Part shown: positions 8,463 to 17,201 of the stretch, one piece after another
How the letters are laid out: every line of letters begins with the position of its first letter
Position numbering within the stretch: the first letter of the stretch is position 1
Assembly (NCBI GenBank): GCA_035566535.1
Contig: DATMRA010000002.1
Location: 1 to 45,090 of the forward strand
Reading direction: 5' to 3'
Source of the DNA: JAFARE01 sp035566535
Lineage (GTDB): Bacteria; Chloroflexota; Dormibacteria; Aeolococcales; Aeolococcaceae
Length of the DNA: 45,090 nucleotides
Notes under the pieces: model-generated
Told to the model about the DNA's origin: nothing
The model's input: the letters and a program-made list of their open reading frames with translations, nothing else
Databases searched by the model: none
Made by a program: the position numbers and the translations under genes

Positions 8463-9263
8463 GTGCCGGACAACACGGAAGTGGTAACCACGCCGCCGCT
8501 CGCGGCATCGACGCCGGCTTCCGCGAGCCCGGTGGCGTCGGATGTCGTCGCCCGAGCCGTTGACGCGGTCAAGGTCTACGGCACGGGCGATGCCGCCGTC
8601 ACGGCCTTGAACGGCATCAGCGTCGCCTTTAAGCGGAGCCAGTTCACGGCGATCATGGGAGCGTCCGGATCGGGCAAGTCGACCCTGCTGCACTGCCTTG
8701 CGGGGCTCGACTCAGTGACGTCGGGCAAGATCATCATCGGCGACACCGAGCTCGGCACCCTGAGCGAGAAGCAGCTGACGCTACTCCGGCGCGACAAAGT
8801 CGGCTTCATCTTCCAGGCGTACAACCTGGTGCCCACGCTCTCGGCGGCAGACAACATTGTGCTGCCGCTGGCGATTGCGGGCCGCAAGCCGGATCCCACG
8901 ACGCTCGACGACGTCATTACGACGATGCGGCTCGCTGATCGGCTCACGCACCGGCCGGCTGAGCTGTCCGGCGGTCAGCAGCAGCGCGTGGCCGCCGCGC
9001 GAGCGTTCGTGAGCAGGCCGGACATCATCTTCGCCGACGAACCGACCGGCAACCTGGACTCGCGCTCCGGCGCCGAGCTTTTGGGGTTTCTGCGCAGCGC
9101 TGTTGATGATCGGCAGCAGACCATTGTCATGGTCACCCACGATCCTGGCGCCGCCTCGCGCGCCGACCGTGTCGTGTTCCTTGCCGACGGCAAGGTGGTG
9201 CGAGAGATAGCCGATCCCACAAGCGACGCCATCCTCGAATACATGAAGACGCTCGGGAACTAA
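8463..9263 (+). CDS. ABC transporter ATPase, MacB/LolD family
   Basis: ATP-binding subunit of an FtsX-type (type VII, mechanotransmission) ABC system, 266 residues. Walker A GASGSGKST is near residue 70. The family-typical KVGFIFQAYNLVPTL, the signature LSGGQQQRVAAARAF, Walker B IIFADEPTGNLDS and the H-loop VTHD follow in order. The GTG at 8463 was chosen because AGAGGGG lies at ideal Shine-Dalgarno distance. A Thr/Ala/Pro-rich N-terminal tail of about 30 residues precedes the domain. The permease gene follows after 2 nt. Confidence 0.93.
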   Translation: MPDNTEVVTTPPLAASTPASASPVASDVVARAVDAVKVYGTGDAAVTALNGISVAFKRSQFTAIMGASGSGKSTLLHCLAGLDSVTSGKIIIGDTELGTLSEKQLTLLRRDKVGFIFQAYNLVPTLSAADNIVLPLAIAGRKPDPTTLDDVITTMRLADRLTHRPAELSGGQQQRVAAARAFVSRPDIIFADEPTGNLDSRSGAELLGFLRSAVDDRQQTIVMVTHDPGAASRADRVVFLADGKVVREIADPTSDAILEYMKTLGN

Positions 9264-9265
9264 CC

Positions 9266-11830
9266 ATGTTCAAGGCGACGCTCGCGGGTTTGCTCGCCCA
9301 CAAGCTGCGGCTCGCGCTCACAGCGTTTGCCATCGTGCTCGGTGTCGCGTTCGTCTCCGCCACGCTCACGCTGTCGAACGGCCTGCAGACCACGTTCGAC
9401 AACATCTTCAACACAACGCCCACCGGTGTCGCGGTGGTGGTGCGGGGCCATGTAGAGCCCGGCGGACAGAACGGCGGGTTCGGCGACGCGCATCGCCCGG
9501 TCCCCGACTCGTTGCTCGCCGGCGTGCAGCAGGTAGACGGCGTGACCGCCGCCGAAGGTGTGGTCTTCCGCGCGGGAGCCTCGCTCCTCGACAAGACTGG
9601 CAAACCCTACGCATCGGGCGGTGGGCCGCCTGAATTCGCGACCAACTGGATCGAAAGTCAGGCGCTGTCGCCCTATCGGATTCGCAGCGGCTCACCGCCG
9701 ACACAGGCGACCGACGTCGTGATCGATGCAGCGACGGCGTCCGCTCACGGCATCACGGTGGGCCAGCGGATTCAGTACGTCATCAATGGCGGCGCGGTCC
9801 AGACCTTCACGGTGAGCGGCATCGCCGGCTACGGGTCGTCCGACAGTCTCGCCGGCGCGACGATCTCCCTCTTCCGACTGGATGTGGCGCAACAGCAGCT
9901 TGGGCTGCAGGGTAAGTTCGATCAGATAGACGCGGCTTCGAGTCAGGGCCTCTCCCAGAGCGACCTGCGCGACCGCATCGCACGCCACCTGCCCTCGTAC
10001 GCTGAGGCCGCTACCGAGGCCGACGCTATCGGTCAGCAGGTCAAGGGCATCGATTCGTTCTTCGGGATCCTGCGCACCATCCTCCTGGTCTTCGCGCTCA
10101 TAGCACTGTTCGTCGGCTCGTACATCATCATCAACACCTTCAGCATCCTCATCGCGCAGCGCACGCGTGAACTGGCGCTGCTGCGAGCGCTCGGGGCGAC
10201 GCGCGGCCAGGTGTTCCGTATGGTGCTGTCAGAGGCGCTGCTCACGGGCATCGTGGCGTCCGCGATCGGTGTCGTCGCCGGGCTCTTTCTCGCGCACGGG
10301 CTTTACTCACTGGTCAGCTCGGTCGGCAACGGTCTGCCTAATGCCGATCTGGTCCTGCAGCCCTCCACGGTCATCATCGGCATGGTGCTGGGGACGGTCA
10401 TCACCCTTGTGGCATCGATCCTTCCGGCGCGCAAGGCGAGTCGCGTGTCGCCCGTAGCGGCGATTCGCGACGCCAGCGACGCCGCGCAGCCACTGGGACG
10501 GGGTCGAATCATCGCCGGCGTTACGGTCTCCCTCCTCGGCGTCATCGGCATCGCGCTCGGGCTGTTCGCCGGGACGAGCGTCGCGTTTCAACTGCTCGGG
10601 CTTGGCGCGCTGCTGCTCTACCTCGGGGTCTCATCGCTGGCGCCGCTCACGGTCGTCCCCATCGTCGGCCTTCTCGGAATGCCGATCGCCCGTTTCCGCG
10701 GCGCGCCCGGCAAGCTCGCCCGCACTAACGCGATTCGAGCGCCGCGACGCGCCGCTTCGACGGCAGCCGCGCTGATGATCGGCGTGAGCCTGGTCGTCGG
10801 CATTGCCGTGCTGACCGAATCTGCAAAGGCGTCCACGCAGGTCGCGCTGCAGCAGGCGGTCAAAGCCGATTACATGGTGTTCCCCGGCGGCGCCAGTGGC
10901 CAGGGTGCCATCAGCCCGATGACCACAGCGACGCTGGCCAGGGATCCCCACTTCTCGAATGTCGACGACCTGAAGCAGGGCACGATCCTCATCGGCGGCG
11001 CCAGCACCTCCGTGTTTTCCGCGAACCCCGCGGACTACGAGGACTTCTTCACGCTCGACGTCGCCTCCGGCGATCCCAACTCGCTCGGCCAGGGCAACAC
11101 CATCTTCCTCGACGAGACAGAGGCCTCCAACCACGGCTGGCACGTCGGCGACGCGATCGACGTGACCTTTCCGCAGACGGGAGCCACCGTCAAGGAACGC
11201 ATCGGCTGCATCTTCAACCCCAACGCCATCACGACCGGTTACATGATCTCGTCGCAGCAGTACGCGGTGTCCTTTCCCGAGGCGCAGACCTTCATCATTC
11301 TGCTTCGCGCCGCTCCGGGCGTGTCACACACCGCAGGCTTGGCTGCGCTCAACAAGGACCTCACCGCTTTCCCGACGCTCACCGCCTACGACCAAGCCTC
11401 CTTCCTCGCGCTGCAGAGTCAGAGCCTGGACCAGCTGACCCAAGCTATCGACATCTTCCTGATCATGGCGATCGTCATCGCGGCGCTCGGCATCGTCAAC
11501 ACGCTTGCTCTCTCGATCATCGAGCGCACCCGTGAGCTGGGTCTGTTGCGCGCCATCGGCCTGACGCGCCGTCAGACGCGCACGATGGTGCGCTGGGAGT
11601 CGGTGCTCATGGCGTTCTTGGGTCTCATCCTCGGCGTCGTCATCGGCGTCGCACTGGGGGTCGCGGTCGTGCGCGCCCTCGCGTTCACCGGGCTCGGCCA
11701 CATTGCAGTCCCGTTCGTGTCACTGCTCGGGTACGCGGTGGGGGCGTTTGTGATCGGACTGTTGGCAGCGATCCTCCCGGCCCGCCGCGCGGCGCGGCTC
11801 AACGTGCTGGAGGCCATCTCGACCGAGTAG
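9266..11830 (+). CDS. FtsX-like ABC permease with two MacB/FtsX domains
   Basis: 854-residue permease partner of the upstream ATPase. It has an N-terminal helix (about 17-39), an extracytoplasmic domain, a first FtsX unit of about 265-395 with the coupling motif RTRELALLRALGATRGQ, and two more helices around 410-475. A second extracytoplasmic domain and a second FtsX unit from about 725 with RTRELGLLRAIGLTRRQ end the protein. This predicts about ten helices, the layout of actinobacterial and Chloroflexota fused permeases. Such systems move lipids, peptides or drugs, or regulate envelope enzymes; no substrate can be named. It immediately abuts the next gene. Confidence 0.93.
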   Translation: MFKATLAGLLAHKLRLALTAFAIVLGVAFVSATLTLSNGLQTTFDNIFNTTPTGVAVVVRGHVEPGGQNGGFGDAHRPVPDSLLAGVQQVDGVTAAEGVVFRAGASLLDKTGKPYASGGGPPEFATNWIESQALSPYRIRSGSPPTQATDVVIDAATASAHGITVGQRIQYVINGGAVQTFTVSGIAGYGSSDSLAGATISLFRLDVAQQQLGLQGKFDQIDAASSQGLSQSDLRDRIARHLPSYAEAATEADAIGQQVKGIDSFFGILRTILLVFALIALFVGSYIIINTFSILIAQRTRELALLRALGATRGQVFRMVLSEALLTGIVASAIGVVAGLFLAHGLYSLVSSVGNGLPNADLVLQPSTVIIGMVLGTVITLVASILPARKASRVSPVAAIRDASDAAQPLGRGRIIAGVTVSLLGVIGIALGLFAGTSVAFQLLGLGALLLYLGVSSLAPLTVVPIVGLLGMPIARFRGAPGKLARTNAIRAPRRAASTAAALMIGVSLVVGIAVLTESAKASTQVALQQAVKADYMVFPGGASGQGAISPMTTATLARDPHFSNVDDLKQGTILIGGASTSVFSANPADYEDFFTLDVASGDPNSLGQGNTIFLDETEASNHGWHVGDAIDVTFPQTGATVKERIGCIFNPNAITTGYMISSQQYAVSFPEAQTFIILLRAAPGVSHTAGLAALNKDLTAFPTLTAYDQASFLALQSQSLDQLTQAIDIFLIMAIVIAALGIVNTLALSIIERTRELGLLRAIGLTRRQTRTMVRWESVLMAFLGLILGVVIGVALGVAVVRALAFTGLGHIAVPFVSLLGYAVGAFVIGLLAAILPARRAARLNVLEAISTE

Positions 11831-12364
11831 ATGCCGGAGCTCTCCCGACCGAATCAGGAGCAGAGCGAGCAACGGCCGACACTGCTCCTCCTCGTCTACA
11901 GCTGGGACATGTTCTCCGCGATCCTGGCGATATTCGAGGCGCTGGCGCCGTTTGCCGGTGGCGTGGCCATCGGTGTGCGCATGGTGGCCGTGCCGCTGGT
12001 GCTCCAGGTGCTGGGGGCGCTGTCCTCAGCCGCGTACGCGGCGATCCTGATCATCGTCGCGTCGCTGCTCACGCGTCGCAAGCAGTGGATCCAGCGCATC
12101 CAGATCATCGCGCTCGGCGGCGCGGTCGTCCTCTCGGTGGTGTCGCTGCTGCTCGGCTACGCGCGCGGCGGCGTGGACATCGTCCCTGTGCTGACCACGG
12201 CGCTGATCATCCTCATCGACCTGCTCGCCATCGTCGTCATGACCGAACGTCGCGTCACATCGTGGTACTCAGAACGCTCGCGGCCTCCCCGCTACGCGGC
12301 GGGTACGCTCGGGTTCTGGGTGGTCAGCAGCATCGCGCTGATCATCGTTGACGCCGTCAGATGA
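11831..12364 (+). CDS. Small membrane protein, unknown function
   Basis: 177 residues with a polar N-terminus and about four hydrophobic segments (roughly 27-50, 55-78, 93-112 and 118-137) plus a last helix near the C-terminus. A basic patch LLTRRKQWIQRI lies between helices. I recognise no family. The ATG directly follows the permease stop with no gap, so it is translated from the ABC-transporter message and may be an accessory subunit or a regulator of that transporter. Its last 8 bases overlap the convergent response regulator gene. Confidence 0.75.
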   Translation: MPELSRPNQEQSEQRPTLLLLVYSWDMFSAILAIFEALAPFAGGVAIGVRMVAVPLVLQVLGALSSAAYAAILIIVASLLTRRKQWIQRIQIIALGGAVVLSVVSLLLGYARGGVDIVPVLTTALIILIDLLAIVVMTERRVTSWYSERSRPPRYAAGTLGFWVVSSIALIIVDAVR

Positions 12365-12734
12365 ATGTCAGCAGGTCTTCGACGACCTCGGCGAGCTCGT
12401 CGCCGCGCAGGGGCTTGGTCACCACTGCAGCAGCACCCAGCTGCTGCGCACGCTCCCGCATTGCGATGTCACCGGACTCGGTGAGGATCACGACGCCGGC
12501 GGGCGGGTGCTCCGGCGCGAAGCGAAGCGCCTGAAAGAGTTCCAGTCCGTCGGTGTCCAGAGTCACGTCGAGGATGAGCAGGTCCGGTGCGAATGCCGGC
12601 AGCTCAGCGCGCACTTCGCGAACCGCGCGTGCCCAGCGCACCTCGTGACCAATCTCCGTAAAGCGAGTGATCACGGCCTGCGCCACACTGGCTTCGTCTT
12701 CGGCGAGCAGGATGCGAGCACGGGCGGGCGGCAT
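12357..12734 (-). CDS. Single-domain response regulator (CheY-like receiver)
   Basis: 125 residues forming one receiver domain with no output domain. Acidic pocket in LLAEDEA, phospho-acceptor Asp in LLILDVTL (about residue 54), Thr in VILTES and Lys in VVTKPL. The start at 12734 was chosen because MPPARARILLAEDE begins just before the first strand and TACGAT lies 7 nt upstream. No histidine kinase is nearby, so its partner is encoded elsewhere. It could act by protein-protein contact. Confidence 0.85.
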   Translation of the reverse strand: MPPARARILLAEDEASVAQAVITRFTEIGHEVRWARAVREVRAELPAFAPDLLILDVTLDTDGLELFQALRFAPEHPPAGVVILTESGDIAMRERAQQLGAAAVVTKPLRGDELAEVVEDLLTFI

Positions 12735-12741
12735 CCGGGGA

Positions 12742-12747
12742 ATCGTA
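12742..12747 (-). promoter_or_regulatory. -10-like TACGAT of the receiver gene
   Basis: TACGAT followed by 7 nt and the ATG at 12734; no Shine-Dalgarno is present. Part of the recurring leaderless pattern in this window. Confidence 0.45.
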
Positions 12748-12795
12748 GTGGTATCTCTGGGCCTGCCGCAGAAGCCGTTACACTTCTCGGCGGCG

Positions 12796-13452
12796 ATGCC
12801 GTTGCCAGTCAACGTCCAGTCAGGCACCCGCCGTTCGGTGCGCGGCCTCTTCGGCCGGGTGCTTCAGCGTCCGGACCGTTCCGCGCCCCATCCCGATCCG
12901 CCAGCTGTGGACTCTCGCGTCGACCTGGAAGGGGCCGCTGTCATCGACGCAGACACTCGCACGTTCTGGGCGCCGGGTGGAACGGCAGTGGAGTCGCAGG
13001 AGCCGAGCACGCTTCCGAGCCGGCGGTCAGAGGCGCGTGAGCGGATCTCGGCTCTGCTGCATGCGCATGAGACGGGGCATCTGGATACCACGTCGCGACC
13101 GCGTGGCAACCCCGCGTTCAGCGAGGCGCTGTTCGTCGAGCTGATGCGCGCGCGTCAGTACAAACGTGCTTTCGAGCAGTTGACCGGCGAGTGCCGCCGG
13201 CGCTGGGGCTCTGCAGACGCGTTCGCTGCGGCACAGGACGGAGCAGTGCGCTGGCTTCGTGGCGTCCGGGTGAAAGACGTGCGATTCCTATCGGAATGGA
13301 CCGACCCGGACCAGGGCAGGAAATACACGGACGTCGCCGAGCTGGACGTCGAGTACACCCTTGGCGACGAGAAGACCGCGAAGGTCCTGCCGCGGGTGGT
13401 GCACTTGGTTTCCGACGGTGGCAAATGGCGGTCGCTCTGCTACCCGGTCTAA
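12796..13452 (+). CDS. Conserved-looking hypothetical protein with NTF2-like C-terminal domain
   Basis: About 218 residues from the ATG at 12796. The N-terminal half is Arg/Pro-rich and looks disordered. The C-terminal 110 residues (from LFVELMRARQYKRAFEQL) alternate helices and strands ending VVHLVSDGGKWRSLCYPV. That fits an NTF2-like fold, where a short helical pair precedes a curved sheet and the last strand carries a conserved W. This is fold-level pattern recognition only and no function follows. A TACACT 11 nt upstream could be its -10. It is divergent from the receiver gene. Confidence 0.65.
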   Translation: MPLPVNVQSGTRRSVRGLFGRVLQRPDRSAPHPDPPAVDSRVDLEGAAVIDADTRTFWAPGGTAVESQEPSTLPSRRSEARERISALLHAHETGHLDTTSRPRGNPAFSEALFVELMRARQYKRAFEQLTGECRRRWGSADAFAAAQDGAVRWLRGVRVKDVRFLSEWTDPDQGRKYTDVAELDVEYTLGDEKTAKVLPRVVHLVSDGGKWRSLCYPV

Positions 13453-13491
13453 CGGTGGTGTTGCAGAACGGTCTATCCAAGCGGGGGTCGG

Positions 13492-13497
13492 TACAAT
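13492..13497 (+). promoter_or_regulatory. -10 element TACAAT, leaderless start
   Basis: GGTACAAT ends 6 nt before the GTG at 13504 and no Shine-Dalgarno precedes that GTG. No -35 match is seen. Confidence 0.55.
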
Positions 13498-13503
13498 CCG
13501 CTG

Positions 13504-13905
13504 GTGAACGCCACTGCGAGCTCCGTGCGCCCCGGTCCGATGGAGCGCACCTGCCTGGAGATTGCCCGGGCTGAGCGGGTGGCTGCCTTCCGCCGGGCTC
13601 GCGTTACCCGCGCCCGGCAAAAGGTTCTGGAATCAGACGTGCTGATGGACTTGATCGAACAGTGCCGCCTGAAGGACTGGAGGCTGGTTCCGTCGCCGCT
13701 GTGGAGTGCAGTGGTGCGGGCGGTCGGCGCGGTGGACCCCGATCTCCGCGATGAGCTGGGCATCAACCGGGATCCCGCACACGTCGCGGATGTGCTGTTC
13801 AGCGCCCAGGAAGCGCTGCTGTCGCGGGTGCGCGAGCAGAAACAACCGATGCGGGCGCGGATCATCCCGCTTTTCGCCGACATCCCTCGCGAAGCTGCCG
13901 GATAA
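13504..13905 (+). CDS. Hypothetical protein, soluble and helical
   Basis: 133 residues, GTG start, rich in Arg, Ala and Leu with predicted helices (ERTCLEIARAERVAAFRRAR, then VLMDLIEQCRLKDWRL). No signal peptide, membrane segment or metal motif. I do not recognise it. The start is set by the TACAAT 6 nt upstream. It ends 9 nt before the PfkB-family kinase and probably heads the kinase-fbp message. Confidence 0.65.
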   Translation: MNATASSVRPGPMERTCLEIARAERVAAFRRARVTRARQKVLESDVLMDLIEQCRLKDWRLVPSPLWSAVVRAVGAVDPDLRDELGINRDPAHVADVLFSAQEALLSRVREQKQPMRARIIPLFADIPREAAG

Positions 13906-13914
13906 CCGGCGCGG

Positions 13915-14799
13915 GTGACCTGGGAGGTCGCGGTCGCCGGGACGATGCATCGCGACGACATCACGACGCCGCACGGCCGCATGATGTCCTTCGGGGGTTC
14001 CGCCGTGTACTTCGCGCTCGCGGCCTCCCGCTACGCCCCGGTCCATCTCAACGGCATCACGGGCGAGGATGCCGCCACGGCATACCGCCAACTCTTCGCC
14101 GGCGTCCCTGTCGATCTTTCTGGAATGGTGGTCGGAAAAGGACCCACCTTTGTCTGGCATGCCGTGCATGACTTCACGGCGTGGGTCACATCCAGCGAAT
14201 CCGCAGAGATCGGGTGCGATGACGAATGGACGGCGACGCTCAGCGCCGGCTCCCGCCGAGCAGAGGTCCTGTTTCTCGCCAGCCTCGATCCGGAAAAGCA
14301 GCGACGGGCGCTCGATCAGTCTTCGGCTCGCCTGATCGGGGCCGATTCGATGACGATCTTCATGGCCCGCTCCCCGGTGGCGGTACGAGATGTCGCGCGT
14401 CACTCGGACGTGCTCTTTCTCAATGGCGCAGAGCTCGGTGCACTCACCGGAGAGCCTGATTGGCGCCGGGCGGCGGCGTCGCTTTTGGGACAGGGGAGGT
14501 TGCGCGCCGTCGTCGTGACGCGCGGGCCGGACGGCGCTGCGTGCGTCACCGGAGCGGGCATCGTCGAGGAGCCGGCGTACCCCCCGGCCCGGGTGATCGA
14601 CCCGACCGGCGCGGGCGATGCTCTCGCAGGCGGATTTCTCGGCGCCTGCGCGCGCGCCGAGCGCGATGACGACGCGGTCTTCACGGATGCGCTGAAAGCA
14701 GGGTTGCGCTGCGCCGCTGATGCGATCGCATCCTTTGGTGTTGACGCACTGCGCGCCGGGACTTCTGCGGATGGTGCGGCCAGTCCCGGAGACGTATGA
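13915..14799 (+). CDS. PfkB-family (ribokinase-like) sugar or nucleoside kinase
   Basis: 294 residues. The N-terminal glycine pair FGGSAVYFALAASR and the C-terminal catalytic signature DPTGAGDALAGGFLG, with the general-base Asp, identify the PfkB superfamily. The central NGAELGALTG resembles the family's N-x-x-E metal site. The substrate cannot be told from sequence; related divergent members in Chloroflexota are annotated only as carbohydrate kinases. GTG start 9 nt after the upstream unknown gene. The close-following fructose-bisphosphatase gene suggests a sugar-phosphate role. Confidence 0.85.
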   Translation: MTWEVAVAGTMHRDDITTPHGRMMSFGGSAVYFALAASRYAPVHLNGITGEDAATAYRQLFAGVPVDLSGMVVGKGPTFVWHAVHDFTAWVTSSESAEIGCDDEWTATLSAGSRRAEVLFLASLDPEKQRRALDQSSARLIGADSMTIFMARSPVAVRDVARHSDVLFLNGAELGALTGEPDWRRAAASLLGQGRLRAVVVTRGPDGAACVTGAGIVEEPAYPPARVIDPTGAGDALAGGFLGACARAERDDDAVFTDALKAGLRCAADAIASFGVDALRAGTSADGAASPGDV

Positions 14800-14800
14800 T
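14795..14800 (+). promoter_or_regulatory. -10-like TATGAT before fructose-bisphosphatase
   Basis: TATGAT lies 9 nt upstream of the GTG at 14810, overlapping the end of the kinase gene. Weak support for a separate near-leaderless start of the bisphosphatase message. Confidence 0.35.
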
Positions 14801-14809
14801 CCGCGCCCA

Positions 14810-15859
14810 GTGGCCACCCCCCTAGGAACTCGTCCCTCCGAGCTCGGGACCCCAATCGACCGGAACCTTGCGCTGGAGCTGGTGCGCGTGACCGAGGGTG
14901 CCGCTATGTCGGCCGCTCGCTACATGGGCCGTAATCAGAAGGAGCTGGCGGACCAGGCCGCGGTCGACTCGATGCGTCGCAGCCTCAACTTCGTCGACAT
15001 GGACGGTGTCGTGGTCATCGGGGAAGGCGAGAAGGACGAGGCGCCGATGCTGTTCATCGGCGAGCGCGTGGGCAACGGGAACCCGCCCGTGGTCGACGTG
15101 GCGGTGGACCCTATCGATGGCACGCGCCTGGTCGCGCGCGGGCTGCCTGGAGGCATCGCGACGGTGGCCCTTGCCGAGCGGGGCTCGATGTACCACACCC
15201 ACGTTCCCTACATGCAGAAGCTCATCGTCGGCCCGGAGGCCGCGGGCGTGATCGACATCACGGACACGGTCGCCGCCAACCTGGAGCGCATTGCCAAGGC
15301 TGAAGACCGCCGCGTGGCGGATCTGACGGTCGTGGTGCTCGACCGCCCTCGCCACGAGGAGCTGCTGGACGAGATCCGGCGCGCCGGGGCTCGAGTGAAG
15401 CTGATCATGGACGGTGACGTGGCAGCCGGCCTCATGGCGGCGATGGAGCACCGCACCGGCATCGACGCACTGATGGGAATCGGGGGCGCTCCCGAGGCGG
15501 TGCTGGCGGCCTGCGGTCTGAAGTGCATCGGCGGTGAAATGCAGGCCCGGCTCTGGCTGCGTGACGAGTCCGACCGGCGGATGATGGAGGAGGAGGGGAA
15601 GAGCGAGAACGATGTTCTCGGGCTCCATGACCTCGTCGCCGGCGAGAACGTCTTTTTCGCCGCCACCGGGGTCACCGACGGCGAGCTGCTCCAGGGGGTT
15701 CGCTTCCTCGGTGACGACCGCTGCCACACCCAGAGCCTTGTCATGCGATCGTATTCGGGCACCACGCGTTACATCGAGGCAGAGCACCGCCTCGACAAGC
15801 TGCGCCTTCGCAGGGACGAGGCCGAGCGGGCGTTCAGCGGGATAGACGTCGTCCGCTGA
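14810..15859 (+). CDS. glpX: Class II fructose-1,6-bisphosphatase (GlpX)
   Basis: Hydrolyses fructose-1,6-bisphosphate to fructose-6-phosphate in gluconeogenesis; cytoplasmic, Mg or Mn dependent. 349 residues, the normal length. Metal and phosphate motifs are GEGEKDEAPMLFIGE and VDPIDGTRLVARGLPGG, with LIMDGDVAAGLMAA and GIGGAPEAVLAA downstream. The start is taken at the GTG at 14810; an upstream extension of the frame overlaps the kinase gene and lacks family similarity. The next gene, yvcK, also acts at the switch to gluconeogenic growth, so the pairing is functionally coherent. Confidence 0.95.
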   Translation: MATPLGTRPSELGTPIDRNLALELVRVTEGAAMSAARYMGRNQKELADQAAVDSMRRSLNFVDMDGVVVIGEGEKDEAPMLFIGERVGNGNPPVVDVAVDPIDGTRLVARGLPGGIATVALAERGSMYHTHVPYMQKLIVGPEAAGVIDITDTVAANLERIAKAEDRRVADLTVVVLDRPRHEELLDEIRRAGARVKLIMDGDVAAGLMAAMEHRTGIDALMGIGGAPEAVLAACGLKCIGGEMQARLWLRDESDRRMMEEEGKSENDVLGLHDLVAGENVFFAATGVTDGELLQGVRFLGDDRCHTQSLVMRSYSGTTRYIEAEHRLDKLRLRRDEAERAFSGIDVVR

Positions 15860-15902
15860 TCCGGCACCTGGTCAGGCGCGTGGGACAATCGATGACACCT
15901 CA

Positions 15903-17201
15903 ATGAGACCTAAGCTCCGGCCCAGTCAGAACCTGGTTCGCTGGTTCACCCCGGGCCTTCATGTCAAGCGATGGCTGCTGCTGCTGTTCGCCAGCATCGT
16001 CATGGTCAGCCTGGCTGTGGGCTACGTCCTGCGCGACGTCTACAGCTCGGATGTCCGGTTCCCACCGTGGGTGCAACTGGCCACGCTGCAGTTCCTTCCC
16101 CGCGTCCTGCGCGCGCTGATGTTCGGCGTGGTCGGTCTGGGGCTGTTGCTGCTCGCCTTCTACAAGCTCGGCAAGTCGATCCTGGGGCCCTTCCTCCCCG
16201 GCACCGGCGCCGGCGGGCAGCGTGGTCTGGTGGAGGCGCTCTACACGCACCGGCTCCTGGCCAAGGGTCCGCGGGTGGTCGCGGTCGGTGGCGGTACCGG
16301 GCTCGCGACGCTGTTGCGCGGCATCAAGAAGTACACGGGCAACATCGTCGCCATCGTCACAGTGGCCGACGACGGCGGCTCCAGCGGCCGGCTGCGTGAC
16401 GAATACCGCGTGCTCCCGCCGGGGGACTTCCGGCAATGCCTCACAGCTCTCGCTGAAACCGAGCCGCTGATGACCGAGCTGTTCCAGCACCGATTCGGCG
16501 GCGACGGATCCTTGAGCGGTCACCCGTTCGGCAACCTCTTCATCATGGCGATGGCCGAGATCACCGGCGACTTCGAGCACGCAATTCGTGAGTCGGGCCG
16601 CGTTCTCGCCGTGCGCGGACAGATCGTTCCGAGCACGCTGCGCGACGTGACGCTCTGCGCCACCGCGGGCTCTGAGGTACGCGTGGGTGAATCGCGAGTG
16701 CCCTACGGCGAGGACCGCATCGACCGCGTGTTCCTCGATCCCGGCGATGCGCCCGTCAACCCGGAGGCTGAGGCCGCGATCCTCGACGCCGAGCTGATCG
16801 TCATTGGTCCCGGCTCCCTGTACACGTCGATCCTGCCCAATCTCCTCGTCGACGGGATGGTCGAGGTGATGCGCGCCAGTCCCGGCGTGAAGGTGTACGT
16901 CTGCAACGTCGCAGGACAGCCAGGCGAAACCCTTGGATACGCCGTGACCGAGCATCTCGACGCCATCGAAGAGCACGTCGGCGGCAACCTCTTCGACTAC
17001 GTGATCGTCAACAGCAACCTCACGCCTGCACTACCGCCATCAGCAGTTGAGGCGGGCATAACGCGCGTAGTCTTCGACCGCGACCGCGCCTCACGCAAAC
17101 CCGTGCACTTCATCCTCGCCGACGTCGTCTCGACACGGATCTCATCGCATCACGATCCGGAGAAGCTCGCCAGAGTAATCATGAAAAGGATCTGGCGCTA
17201 G
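15903..17201 (+). CDS. yvcK: YvcK/CofD-like gluconeogenesis and morphogenesis factor with membrane anchor
   Basis: 432 residues. The C-terminal 330 residues are the YvcK domain (CofD fold): VVAVGGGTGLATLLRGIK, VTVADDGGSSGRLRDEY, PPGDFRQCL, GHPFGNLFI and IVIGPGSLYTSILPNLL. In Bacillus and Mycobacterium, YvcK binds UDP-sugars and is needed for cell-wall precursor supply on gluconeogenic carbon. Here about 100 extra N-terminal residues contain two hydrophobic segments (about 20-40 and 65-90), placing the protein at the membrane. A GACAAT lies 13 nt before the ATG. The last codons (CTGGCGC then TAG) form the left base of the long inverted repeat that follows. Confidence 0.93.
   Translation: MRPKLRPSQNLVRWFTPGLHVKRWLLLLFASIVMVSLAVGYVLRDVYSSDVRFPPWVQLATLQFLPRVLRALMFGVVGLGLLLLAFYKLGKSILGPFLPGTGAGGQRGLVEALYTHRLLAKGPRVVAVGGGTGLATLLRGIKKYTGNIVAIVTVADDGGSSGRLRDEYRVLPPGDFRQCLTALAETEPLMTELFQHRFGGDGSLSGHPFGNLFIMAMAEITGDFEHAIRESGRVLAVRGQIVPSTLRDVTLCATAGSEVRVGESRVPYGEDRIDRVFLDPGDAPVNPEAEAAILDAELIVIGPGSLYTSILPNLLVDGMVEVMRASPGVKVYVCNVAGQPGETLGYAVTEHLDAIEEHVGGNLFDYVIVNSNLTPALPPSAVEAGITRVVFDRDRASRKPVHFILADVVSTRISSHHDPEKLARVIMKRIWR

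Noticed and set aside
15892..15906. Four-codon leader peptide (ATG ACA CCT CAA TGA) overlapping the yvcK start
   Set aside because: Too short to distinguish from chance; no Shine-Dalgarno or conservation evidence.
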